Assembly: GCA_900756035.1 (NCBI GenBank) | Contig: CAAEIR010000146.1 | Span: 1 to 5,101 of the forward strand | Direction: 5' to 3' | From: an uncultured Anaerostipes sp. | GTDB lineage: Bacteria > Bacillota > Clostridia > Lachnospirales > Lachnospiraceae | DNA length: 5,101 bases | Shown here: in pieces, positions 1 through 5,101 of the stretch | Position numbering within the stretch: the stretch's first letter is position 1 | How the letters are laid out: each line of letters begins with the position of its first letter | The notes under the pieces: model-generated | What the model saw: only the letters and a program-made list of their open reading frames with translations | Told to the model about the DNA's origin: nothing | Databases searched by the model: none | Translations under genes and position numbers: made by a program

Positions 1-70
1 CCATAAATCCGGGGCGTTGTGTGGGTGGAATCCGCAATGGGTCTGTTACATTCTTTTCACCTGCAGCCAT
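1..70 (-). CDS. Possible start of a further operon gene, cut by the left edge
   Basis: Five bases after the uxaC stop codon region, an ATG (minus strand, 70-68) opens a frame that stays open to the window edge, giving about 23 residues that begin MAAGEKNVTDPLRIPPTQRP. A GGTGAG stretch that overlaps the uxaC stop codon sits just upstream and could serve as a weak ribosome binding site. The close spacing would suit a translationally coupled downstream gene in the same hexuronate operon. The fragment is too short to assign a family, and an open frame of this length can occur by chance. No signal peptide or known motif is visible. Confidence 0.33.
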   Translation of the reverse strand, partial: MAAGEKNVTDPLRIPPTQRPGFM

Positions 71-74
71 TCTC

Positions 75-1187
75 TCACCATCCAAAATATTCTTTTACAT
101 TCCTGTAGCAAATTCCTTCTATTATATCCTTCAGATATTTCTCATCGGAGAAATATTCGCCCCGCTCCACCAGTTCTCCCAGCTGGTCGTTAAACCACCA
201 GGGAGCGCCTAACTGTACCTTTCCCCTTACCATGCCGTCGCAGAAACCTGCCGCCAGAACAGCAAAAGGTTCCATCTGCGCAGGGTTCAGGGGATACAGA
301 ATCGTCTTTGGAAGATGATCAAGCTCCGTCAGCCGGTCCAGAATCTGTCCCACGGATTTCACAGCCGTGGAGTCATCCACACAGTCAAAGCCTGTGGACT
401 GTCCGATTTCCCTCACCTTCCTGTGATTGGCGTCCAGATAGGTGCCGATATGAAGCTGCATCACAAAATTGTATTTTTTATAGAGCTTTGCCATTTCAAT
501 CAGGAACGCGGATTTATATCTGTTTATAGCCTCCCGGGATAAACGCTCTCCCGCCGCGGCCTTTCGGAAGATATCCTCCACCTGGGCCGCGGTGTAATCC
601 TCCCACGCAATGTGGGCAATGCCGTTGTCGCTGACCGTTGTTCCAAATTCCGCAAAAAAAGCCAGGCGTTTTTCCAGCGCGCCCATCAAGGAGGAAAAAT
701 CCGAAATTTCCTGTCCTGCCGCCTTGGAAAGGATTCTCATATAATCCGGAAATGTCTTCCACTCGCAGTAAAATGCCCTGTCAGGGCGGAAGGCCGTGAG
801 AATACGCGTCTTTACGGCAGTATTCTCCTTCATTTTCATGTGATATTCCAGGCTGTCTGCCGGGTCCTCCGTGGTGCTGAGAAGTAGGGGATTGCCCACA
901 AGATAAGGCATGATCCGCGCAAATTTTAAATATTTTTCATGATAGCCCTTTTTGCCGGTGATATACTCCTCGCTGATTCCAAATGTGCGCATGGCCCTCC
1001 ATTTATAATGGTCATGAGCCAGCCACATTTCCCCCAAATCCTTGAACTCCCTGTTTTCATAGATTTCCCTGGCCTCCAGATGACAGTGGTAATCCACTAT
1101 GGGAAGTCCCTCCGCATAGCTGTGGTACAGCCGGCTTCCTGTGGGGTTTGTCAGGAGAAGCTCCCCGGAAAAACATTTAGAACCCAA
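75..1187 (-). CDS. uxaC: Glucuronate (uronate) isomerase UxaC, internally deleted
   Basis: Intact UxaC (EC 5.3.1.12) is a cytoplasmic amidohydrolase-superfamily enzyme converting glucuronate to fructuronate and galacturonate to tagaturonate. The family is clear from LLTNPT near the N-terminus, DYHCHL (residues 32-37, the metal-binding HxH), DHYKWRAMR (59-67), TEDPADSLEYH, FRPD, MQLHIG, LPKTILYPLNP, WWFND and the ICYRNVKEYFG end. The protein is 370 residues, whereas the family is usually about 465-475. Against the E. coli protein as I remember it, two blocks are absent: about 55 residues after GNPL (the HWTHLEL region up to TTDDP) and about 46 after WWFNDQ (the segment containing LTDSRSFLSY and RHEYFRR). 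Both losses keep the frame. The TTG start is 7 nt after GGAGGT (1200-1195) and overlaps the end of the upstream dehydrogenase by 11 bp. An ATG at 1176-1174 is out of frame by one base and may be the ancestral start. The family is certain; activity is doubtful. Confidence 0.9.
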   Translation of the reverse strand: MGSKCFSGELLLTNPTGSRLYHSYAEGLPIVDYHCHLEAREIYENREFKDLGEMWLAHDHYKWRAMRTFGISEEYITGKKGYHEKYLKFARIMPYLVGNPLLLSTTEDPADSLEYHMKMKENTAVKTRILTAFRPDRAFYCEWKTFPDYMRILSKAAGQEISDFSSLMGALEKRLAFFAEFGTTVSDNGIAHIAWEDYTAAQVEDIFRKAAAGERLSREAINRYKSAFLIEMAKLYKKYNFVMQLHIGTYLDANHRKVREIGQSTGFDCVDDSTAVKSVGQILDRLTELDHLPKTILYPLNPAQMEPFAVLAAGFCDGMVRGKVQLGAPWWFNDQLGELVERGEYFSDEKYLKDIIEGICYRNVKEYFGW

Positions 1188-1616
1188 TCAGATCACCTCC
1201 ATCCACCGGCAGGCAGGTGCCTGATATGTATCCGGCCGCGTCACTGCTTAAAAATACGGCTGGCCTACCCATATCCGTAGCGCGTCAACGCCATTGCGCC
1301 GGGATGGATTGACACCCCTATGTTCCATAAGGCTACGGACGGGGACGCGGTACGTTTGGGGAAAATCCTGGGACGTATTCCCATGCAGAAGGTGGGAAGC
1401 GTCTGTGTCCGTGATGTCAAACTGATAAAACACAGCCTTTTCCCCAAACTCCTTTAAGGCTTCCCGCCCCTGCTCCCGGCTTTCATAGCTCAGAACTGCC
1501 ACCTTTGCTCCTTCCCCCACCATACACCTGGTGATTGCAAGCCCCAGTCCGGTGGAGCCTCCTGTTACGATTGCGGTCTGCCCCTCTAACGAAAAATAAC
1601 TTCCTGTATCAAACAT
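1177..1616 (-). pseudogene. Short-chain dehydrogenase/reductase remnant with an inverted internal segment
   Basis: This was an NAD(P)-dependent short-chain dehydrogenase, presumably the fructuronate/tagaturonate-reducing step between UxaC and UxaA; that role is inferred from position. The ATG at 1616 has AGGGAGG 8 nt upstream. The N-terminus (1616-1401) is a normal Rossmann start: FSLEGQTAIVTGGSTGLGLA with the TGxxxGxG cofactor motif, then VLSYES and FYQFDITDTD. The C-terminus (about 1279-1177, different frame) reads TDMGRPAVFLSSDAAG, then GTCLPVDGGDLIGF and a stop. Between them, 1281-1403 encodes the RVNAIAPGWIDTPMFH to IPMQKVGSV stretch, but on the plus strand. About 115 residues that should carry NNAG, the catalytic Ser and YxxxK are absent. 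No functional enzyme can be made. The GGAGGT encoding the final GGD motif doubles as the uxaC ribosome binding site. Confidence 0.85.
1281..1403 (+). other. Inverted 123-bp piece of the dehydrogenase gene
   Basis: Read on the plus strand, opposite to the rest of the dehydrogenase, these 41 codons give RVNAIAPGWIDTPMF, then HKATDGDAVRLGKILGR and IPMQKVGSV. This is the conserved SDR stretch just before the C-terminal VFLSSDAAG motif. In an intact gene VGSV would join directly to TDMGRPAVFL, which is found on the minus strand immediately beside the other end of this piece. Both edges carry GCGTC/GACGC, a possible microhomology. I see no long flanking inverted repeats, so this looks like a one-off rearrangement and not a recombinase-driven switch. 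Confidence 0.8.
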
Positions 1617-1642
1617 TGCCCATGCCTCCCTGCATTTTTCTA

Positions 1643-2196
1643 TTACGTCCCTGTCCTGATATTTGTACGGTATAAAATACTCCTTATGGCCCAGCGCCTC
1701 GCTTTTGCTCTTTGTGCCGGAGGCCACCTCTTCCACCATTTTGAGAAGCTTTTGTGCCATCTCATCCTGGGAGCAGCGCCCCTCCAGCACCGGCCCGGCG
1801 TCAAAGTCCATATCCTCCTCCATGGCCTTGTAGGTGGCTGAGTTTCCCGTTATTTTTATACAGGGGGGCCACGGCTGAGCCCACCACGTTTCTCCTGCCT
1901 GTTACCAGAAATACAATATGGCTGTGGCATGCGACCAGGTCCATCAGCCCCTCGTTGTCATTGGGATTGGTGATTCCAAACTGCATCCAGTATGGATCCG
2001 GCGTGGAATCTAACAGCCACAGACCGCGATGAGGCGGCTTCACCCCCACCTTAAGAACTCCCTCAATGGGCCGGCTTCCGCTTTTTATAAGTGCCCCCAT
2101 GCTTTTTTCTTCAATGGTGGACAGTCCTCCTGCAAAATTGCCGGGGCTGACCGAATACTGGCGCACGGATTTGCAGTATTCCAGGGCCTTATCGTA
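1643..2196 (-). pseudogene. uxaA: Altronate dehydratase UxaA, C-terminal third only, frameshifted
   Basis: UxaA (altronate dehydratase, EC 4.2.1.7) dehydrates D-altronate to 2-keto-3-deoxygluconate. About 184 codons remain, from YDKALEYCKSV through SVSPGNFAGGLSTIEEKSMG, GVLKVG, WLLDSTPDPYWMQFG, TNPNDNEGLMDL, FLVTGRRNVVGSAVAP, (frameshift) IKITGNSATYKAMEEDMDFD, AGPVLEG and EALGHKEYFIPYKYQD. The family is usually close to 500 residues, so the N-terminal SAF-like domain and most of the core are missing. A one-base shift lies at about 1857-1868, between a run of five T and a run of six G on the plus strand. Past YKYQD the present frame has no stop and runs into the dehydrogenase; a TAA (1645-1643) in the neighbouring frame may be the lost native stop. 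The right edge is fused to an unrelated sugar-binding domain. Confidence 0.82.
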
Positions 2197-2535
2197 TTGC
2201 CACGGTCCCCAAATGGCCGCACCGGTCCTGGTCTTCTGTCACAAAAACCACGGGCATTCCTTTGTCTGTAAAGTATCTGACTGCACAGATACCCTTTTCG
2301 TCTCCCGGCGGAACAGTCAGAAGTCCGTCCAACCCCTCCCCTGCCCTCACCTTTTCACATAACTCTTCCAGTGTCCGGGAAAGCTCTCCCTTTTCATAGG
2401 CAAGCTCCTGAATCTCCAGGTTATACTCGCTCTGTTCCGCCAGATACATTCTGTAGCCTTGAGAAAACCCTCATTTATGGTCAGGCTGTCACTGTCCCTA
2501 AACCATATGGAATTTGCTATATTGACCTTATAGGA
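2189..2535 (-). pseudogene. Fragment of a LacI-type/periplasmic sugar-binding domain
   Basis: The minus strand reads SYKVNIANSIWFRDSDSLTI, then NEG, a one-base frameshift in the T run near 2465, FSQGYRMYLAEQSEYNLEIQ, TLEELCEKVRAGEGLDGLLT, VPPGDEKG and KGMPVVFVTEDQD. The order is a first beta strand, a helix, a second strand, a leucine-rich helix, then GLDGLLTVPP and GMPVVFVTED. This is the usual start of the N-terminal lobe of a LacI/GalR-type effector domain or an ABC sugar-binding protein. A regulator of uronate genes would suit the locus, but no helix-turn-helix or signal peptide is visible, so regulator versus binding protein is undecided. The fragment stops at GTVAIR, where altronate dehydratase sequence begins in another frame, so the rest was deleted. 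Confidence 0.5.
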
Positions 2536-2555
2536 GACAATGGAAAAAGGTGAAA

Positions 2556-2824
2556 TCAGACAATTGTATGGGACAGGCTCCCCCGCAGTAGTTCCAGCGA
2601 GAATTCCGTAAGGGCTTTCCCGGGATTGACAGATTCATAGGATGATTCCATAATGTCCACTGTCTCCATAACTTTACCATATCCTTCCACGTTTAACTTT
2701 AATCCCTGCTTACGGTTCTATGTTTTTTCTCTGAAGGTCTCAGGGAATGCTATATACCTGTTGTAAATACCTTCTCAAATGCCCCATACTTTTTACCATA
2801 CATCGTCCTGTGGTGTCTTTTGAT
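2556..2824 (-). pseudogene. Decayed C-terminal fragment, possibly a Gfo/Idh/MocA oxidoreductase
   Basis: Stitching two minus-strand frames gives HHRTMYGKKYGAFE, a one-base shift, GIYNRYIAFPETFREK, an in-frame TAG, then KQGLKLNVEGYGKVMETVDI, MESSYESVNPGK and a tail ending LRGSLSHTIV before TGA (2558-2556). The phrase GYGKVMETVDIMESSYESV resembles the last helix of Gfo/Idh/MocA sugar oxidoreductases (a pattern like EGLKVLEIVEAAYESA), which are often found in sugar-acid operons. The match is from memory and weak. The broken frame, internal stop and missing N-terminus show it is not a working gene. It would have been the first visible member of the minus-strand operon. Confidence 0.35.
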
Positions 2825-2986
2825 GCGGAATTAGTAGCAAAATGGATGACAGAAAACGACATATTAATGATGAATATAACATAGAGGATTTTTCAATCCA
2901 ATATTTTTTGAATATAGATAATATATGGGTAAAACATATATCTTAGCTTAAAAAATGTTACTTTGTGGAATTATTCAAATAATAAC
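2825..2986. other. AT-rich spacer at the boundary between the two halves
   Basis: From about 2830 the composition turns strongly AT-rich. The only open frame of note starts with ATG at 2842 and encodes 34 residues (plus strand, stop 2944-2946, beginning MDDRKRHINDEYN). It has no convincing ribosome binding site and no recognised family, so I do not call it a gene. No terminator hairpin, tRNA or direct repeat was seen here. Confidence 0.45.
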
Positions 2987-3015
2987 TGGATATTTTATCG
3001 GAATTAGAATATAAT
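2987..3015 (+). promoter_or_regulatory. Sigma-A-type promoter for the ATPase/TOPRIM operon
   Basis: A perfect TATAAT -10 box lies at 3010-3015, with TGGATA (4 of 6 matches to TTGACA) at 2987-2992, separated by exactly 17 bp. It sits about 40 bp before the ATPase start, and the sequence downstream is AT-rich with AAGGAG at 3045-3050. In such AT-rich DNA a chance TATAAT is possible; the correct spacing and position raise confidence. Confidence 0.55.
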
Positions 3016-3055
3016 ATATTGTAAATAAATATAAAGTTTTAGTCAAGGAGTGTGA

Positions 3056-3583
3056 ATGATGAAAGAAAAATCACTTGTACGAATCATAGAGACTACATTA
3101 GAAAATTTCAAAAATATTTCCTACGGAAATATCCGTTATTTCAACCGTTCGAGCGTGGAAAGAAATGCAGAGATTATTAGCGGTGACATTAATGGAATTT
3201 ATGGAGCAAATGGTTCAGGTAAGACAGCAGTTATTGAATCGCTTGATATGCTGCAGCATATACTGTGTGGAGAAAGTGTTCCGTTCAGTGAATATGAGGG
3301 TATGTTTTCTGATAGCGAAGACATGCGTCTTGGAACCGTTTTTTTTGTAGAAAATAAAGACGAACAGTTTAAGGTTGCATATGATTTAAAATTAAGAAAA
3401 AATGAGGAAGACAGACGTATACAAATACAATCAGAACAAATTCAATATTGGATTAAAGGAACAACTTGGAAAGAGAAACATGAGTTTTTCTTTGTTAATC
3501 CTTTCTATGATTTGGATAATGTAATTAGTAATGAACCGGCAAACGTAATATCTTCTAAGTATAAAACCCGCATCACAGATTAG
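3056..3583 (+). CDS. AAA_15/OLD-like ATPase, N-terminal half (split gene)
   Basis: This is the N-terminal part of a cytoplasmic SMC/ABC-like P-loop ATPase. After a beta-strand/ENFKNI opening typical of these proteins comes Walker A, GIYGANGSGKT (P-loop residues 50-57), followed by helix AVIESLDMLQHIL. The rest is charged sequence ending SSKYKTRITD, then TAG. The start has AAGGAG at 3045-3050; the first ATG (3056) is 5 nt away and the second (3059) is 8 nt away, so the second may be used. At 175 residues it lacks the signature motif and Walker B, which lie in the next frame (3594-4538). Together they would make one protein of about 490 residues, normal for such ATPases. Alone it should not hydrolyse ATP. 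The likely role, with the TOPRIM protein downstream, is phage sensing or defence, inferred from architecture. Confidence 0.85.
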   Translation: MMKEKSLVRIIETTLENFKNISYGNIRYFNRSSVERNAEIISGDINGIYGANGSGKTAVIESLDMLQHILCGESVPFSEYEGMFSDSEDMRLGTVFFVENKDEQFKVAYDLKLRKNEEDRRIQIQSEQIQYWIKGTTWKEKHEFFFVNPFYDLDNVISNEPANVISSKYKTRITD

Positions 3584-3593
3584 ATATTTTGGA

Positions 3594-4538
3594 GTGCTTC
3601 AGAATTTAGCGGTATTTTGTGCACAGAAAAATTGTTCCCTGTTCTTTAATAAACAATTTATTAAGGCTGTCTATCCCAAAAATGGAAATGAAGAAGAACG
3701 TAAATTTTCAGTAATCGTGAAGGCCTTATTTGATTTTGCACAAATGAGCTTTCAAGTGGTAAAAGTCAATCAATTAGGTGATAATTACGCCAATCGAATT
3801 ATTCCCGTAAATGTTCATACAGAAACTGAGAATGAAATTTTGAAGGGTTGTATTCCGCTTTTGGTAAGTGGTAGTGGTGAATTCCCAGAGACGATTTATC
3901 TCCGCTTGGTTAAAATTATAGATGCAATTAATATTGCATTAAAGGCAATCATTCCGAATTTAAAACTAGAGCTCCATAAAATTAGCGAAGAAATCAACAA
4001 AGATGGTATAAAAGTTGTTCAGGCAAAGGTTTTTTCAATCAGAGACGGAAAAATATTCTCTACAAAGTATGAGTCCGCAGGGATTAAGCGAATAATTTCA
4101 TTATTGAATTATCTGATTTCTGTATATAATGATTCTGCCATTTGTTTGGTTGTTGATGAACTTGATGCCGGAATTTTTGAATATCTTTTAGGTGAATTAA
4201 TTGGTGAACTTTCAGAGGGGGCAAAGGGACAGCTGATTTTCACTTCTCACAATCTTCGTATTATGGAGAAACTGGACAAGAAAAATATTATTTGTTCTAC
4301 GATTAATCCTAATAATCGATATATATCCCTTAAAGGTATCGAAAAAACTCATAATCGAAGAGATTTCTATATTCGCACACTGATACTGGGTGGGCAAAAT
4401 GAAAGAATATACGATGATACAGATCTTCAAGATATAGGTTATGCATTTTCAAAAGCAGGTAATCCAGAATCTGAACAGACCAATACTGGTTTCTCTGCGG
4501 AGTTCCTGGAACTGCTTAAAGAAAGTTCCTCAAAGTGA
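3594..4538 (+). CDS. AAA_15/OLD-like ATPase, C-terminal half (split gene)
   Basis: This continues the ATPase in the +1 frame. It holds an ABC-signature-like ESAGIKRIISLL (residues about 160-171), Walker B AICLVVDELD (182-191, with D188 and E189) and the H-motif TSHN (217-220). After these comes a tail with NNRYISL and RRDFYIRTLILGGQNERIYD, typical of AAA_15-type ATPases. The coding frame extends back past the GTG at 3594 as RYFGVLQNLAVF, which joins naturally to the TRITD that ends the upstream half, so this is the same gene interrupted by a one-base shift. The nominal GTG has no ribosome binding site at useful distance; GGAG touches it directly. It is unlikely to be made efficiently as a separate protein. 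Its TGA is 18 bp before the TOPRIM start, implying an operon. Confidence 0.85.
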   Translation: MLQNLAVFCAQKNCSLFFNKQFIKAVYPKNGNEEERKFSVIVKALFDFAQMSFQVVKVNQLGDNYANRIIPVNVHTETENEILKGCIPLLVSGSGEFPETIYLRLVKIIDAINIALKAIIPNLKLELHKISEEINKDGIKVVQAKVFSIRDGKIFSTKYESAGIKRIISLLNYLISVYNDSAICLVVDELDAGIFEYLLGELIGELSEGAKGQLIFTSHNLRIMEKLDKKNIICSTINPNNRYISLKGIEKTHNRRDFYIRTLILGGQNERIYDDTDLQDIGYAFSKAGNPESEQTNTGFSAEFLELLKESSSK

Positions 4539-4556
4539 GAAAGGAGATGATGCATA

Positions 4557-5030
4557 TTGGATAAGGTTGTATTATTTATCGTAGAGGGTGCTACAGACAA
4601 GCGGGCTTTAGCGAGTATATTTCGAAAAATATATAGAAATAGAACAGTGCGTTTTGAGTTTACTCATGGTGATATCACTTCTGATGAAACTATAAGTATA
4701 AAGAATGTGGAAGATGAAATATATAAGTACGTAAAGTCATATATAGATATTAGCAAGATTAAAAAAAGTGATATCTGGCAAATTGTTCAAATATTTGACA
4801 TGGACGGAGCCTGTGCAGACGATTCTAGGATTGTAGAGGGAGAAACAAGGGAATTTTTCTATACAGAAAAAGAAATTTCTTGCAAAAACCATGAAAAGAT
4901 TTCATTGCGGAATAAGCATAAGAAGGAACTTATGGAATATCTACTTAGTCTGCAGGAAATAAAAGGGATATCTTATGAAGGGTATTATATGTCTTGTAAT
5001 TTAGATGAGAGTATGAAAGTTTTTCTGTAA
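4557..5030 (+). CDS. TOPRIM-like nuclease/effector partner of the ATPase, probably truncated
   Basis: The start reads VVLFIVEGATDKRALASIF: a hydrophobic strand, then VEG with E10, the TOPRIM glutamate motif. SDIWQIVQIFDMDGA follows at residues 71-85, with D81 and D83 as the DxD motif. Together these suggest a metal-dependent TOPRIM fold, as in the OLD, AriB, RloB/AbiLii and GajA nuclease parts. It would be the nuclease or effector working with the upstream ATPase. No other in-frame start exists, because a TGA lies close upstream; the TTG at 4557 has AAGGAG (4541-4546) 10 nt before it. The end looks abrupt: GYYMSCNLD is followed by only seven residues. Similar proteins, as I recall them, continue past SCNLD for some 60 residues. 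The sequence is AT-rich like the ATPase gene. The fold is fairly sure; the exact family is not known to me. Confidence 0.7.
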   Translation: MDKVVLFIVEGATDKRALASIFRKIYRNRTVRFEFTHGDITSDETISIKNVEDEIYKYVKSYIDISKIKKSDIWQIVQIFDMDGACADDSRIVEGETREFFYTEKEISCKNHEKISLRNKHKKELMEYLLSLQEIKGISYEGYYMSCNLDESMKVFL

Positions 5031-5054
5031 ATAGCTATTAAGCATTAGGTCTTC

Positions 5055-5076
5055 TATGATAAAATCTATTATCATA
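5055..5076. repeat. Palindrome with 8-bp arms before the last gene
   Basis: TATGATAA (5055-5062) and TTATCATA (5069-5076) are perfect inverted copies around a 6-nt loop. The right arm runs into the AAGGAGG ribosome binding site of the gene at 5092. The left arm contains TATGAT, a fair -10 box, with no good -35. It could be an operator for autoregulation, a hairpin that hides the ribosome binding site, or a recombinase binding site near an element end. It has no T-tract, so it is not an intrinsic terminator. Confidence 0.6.
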
Positions 5077-5091
5077 AGGAGGCCTATTATT

Positions 5092-5101
5092 ATGGCAAGA
5101 A
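5092..5101 (+). CDS. Start of a gene cut by the right edge
   Basis: ATG at 5092 has a strong ribosome binding site, AAGGAGG (5076-5082), 9 nt upstream. Only MAR and one further base are visible, so no family can be named from sequence. MAR starts occur in many proteins, including serine recombinases. The gene lies 61 bp after the apparently truncated TOPRIM gene, which would suit a mobile-element gene, but this is a guess from context. Confidence 0.5.

Noticed and set aside
340..415. Short inverted repeats (CCACGG/CCGTGG and similar) as regulatory hairpins
   Set aside because: They lie inside well conserved uxaC coding sequence and are explained by codon content.
939..1280. Plus-strand open frame opposite uxaC (and similar ones at 308-542, 612-887 and 1754-2362)
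   Set aside because: They lie antisense to recognisable UxaC, UxaA or sugar-binding sequence, and their translations show no domain.
1281..1403. Phase-variable invertible switch
   Set aside because: No long inverted repeats flank the piece, no invertase is visible, and flipping it back would still leave the dehydrogenase without its catalytic core.
2842..2946. 34-residue plus-strand ORF in the AT-rich spacer
   Set aside because: It has no clear ribosome binding site, no recognised family and a length expected by chance.
3560..3600. Programmed +1 frameshifting to make full-length ATPase
   Set aside because: There is no slippery heptamer, no RF2-like CUU-UGA context and no upstream stimulator. 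A simple indel in a decaying locus is likelier.
1..5101. CRISPR array, tRNA, rRNA or riboswitch
   Set aside because: I saw no regularly spaced repeats, cloverleaf-like sequence or conserved rRNA motifs on either strand.

Overview
The window looks like chromosomal DNA of an anaerobic Clostridia-type Firmicute, probably Lachnospiraceae. The grounds are strong AGGAGG-type ribosome binding sites, TTG/GTG starts, a uronate-isomerase-type operon and a Firmicute-style ATPase/TOPRIM gene pair. Taxonomy is inferred from gene character only. The window has two unlike halves: a moderately GC-rich left half (about 1-2830) read on the minus strand, and a clearly AT-rich right half (about 2830-5101) read on the plus strand.

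The left half is the wreck of a hexuronate (glucuronate/galacturonate) catabolic operon. In transcription order, right to left, it holds: an unidentified broken fragment, perhaps the C-terminus of a Gfo/Idh/MocA oxidoreductase (2824-2556); a frameshifted piece of a LacI-type or periplasmic sugar-binding domain (2535-2189); the last third of an altronate dehydratase (uxaA, 2196-1643) with a frameshift; a short-chain dehydrogenase (1616-1177) that has lost its catalytic middle and in which about 123 bp is inverted; a glucuronate isomerase (uxaC, 1187-75) whose frame is open but which lacks two internal blocks of about 50 residues each; and the possible first 23 codons of another gene leaving the left edge. 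In an intact pathway UxaC isomerises the uronate, a dehydrogenase reduces the product to the aldonate, and UxaA dehydrates that to 2-keto-3-deoxygluconate. Here at least two of the three steps are lost.

The right half has its own sigma-A-like promoter (about 2987-3015). It carries a P-loop ATPase of the AAA_15/OLD/ABC-like type, split into two reading frames at about 3583-3594, followed after 18 bp by a TOPRIM-like protein with a VEG motif and a DMD motif. This pairing resembles two-gene anti-phage modules such as PARIS (AriA/AriB) and AbiL, and I think defence is the likeliest role. The ATPase frameshift and an apparently missing TOPRIM C-terminus suggest the system is inactive in this copy.

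A new gene with a strong ribosome binding site begins at 5092, just after an 8-bp-arm palindrome. It may be the edge of a mobile element that truncated the TOPRIM gene, but only three codons are visible. Overall the window reads as an accessory region of gene decay and insertion. The single-base frameshifts could in part be sequencing errors; the deletions, the inversion and the deletion fusion are harder to explain that way.
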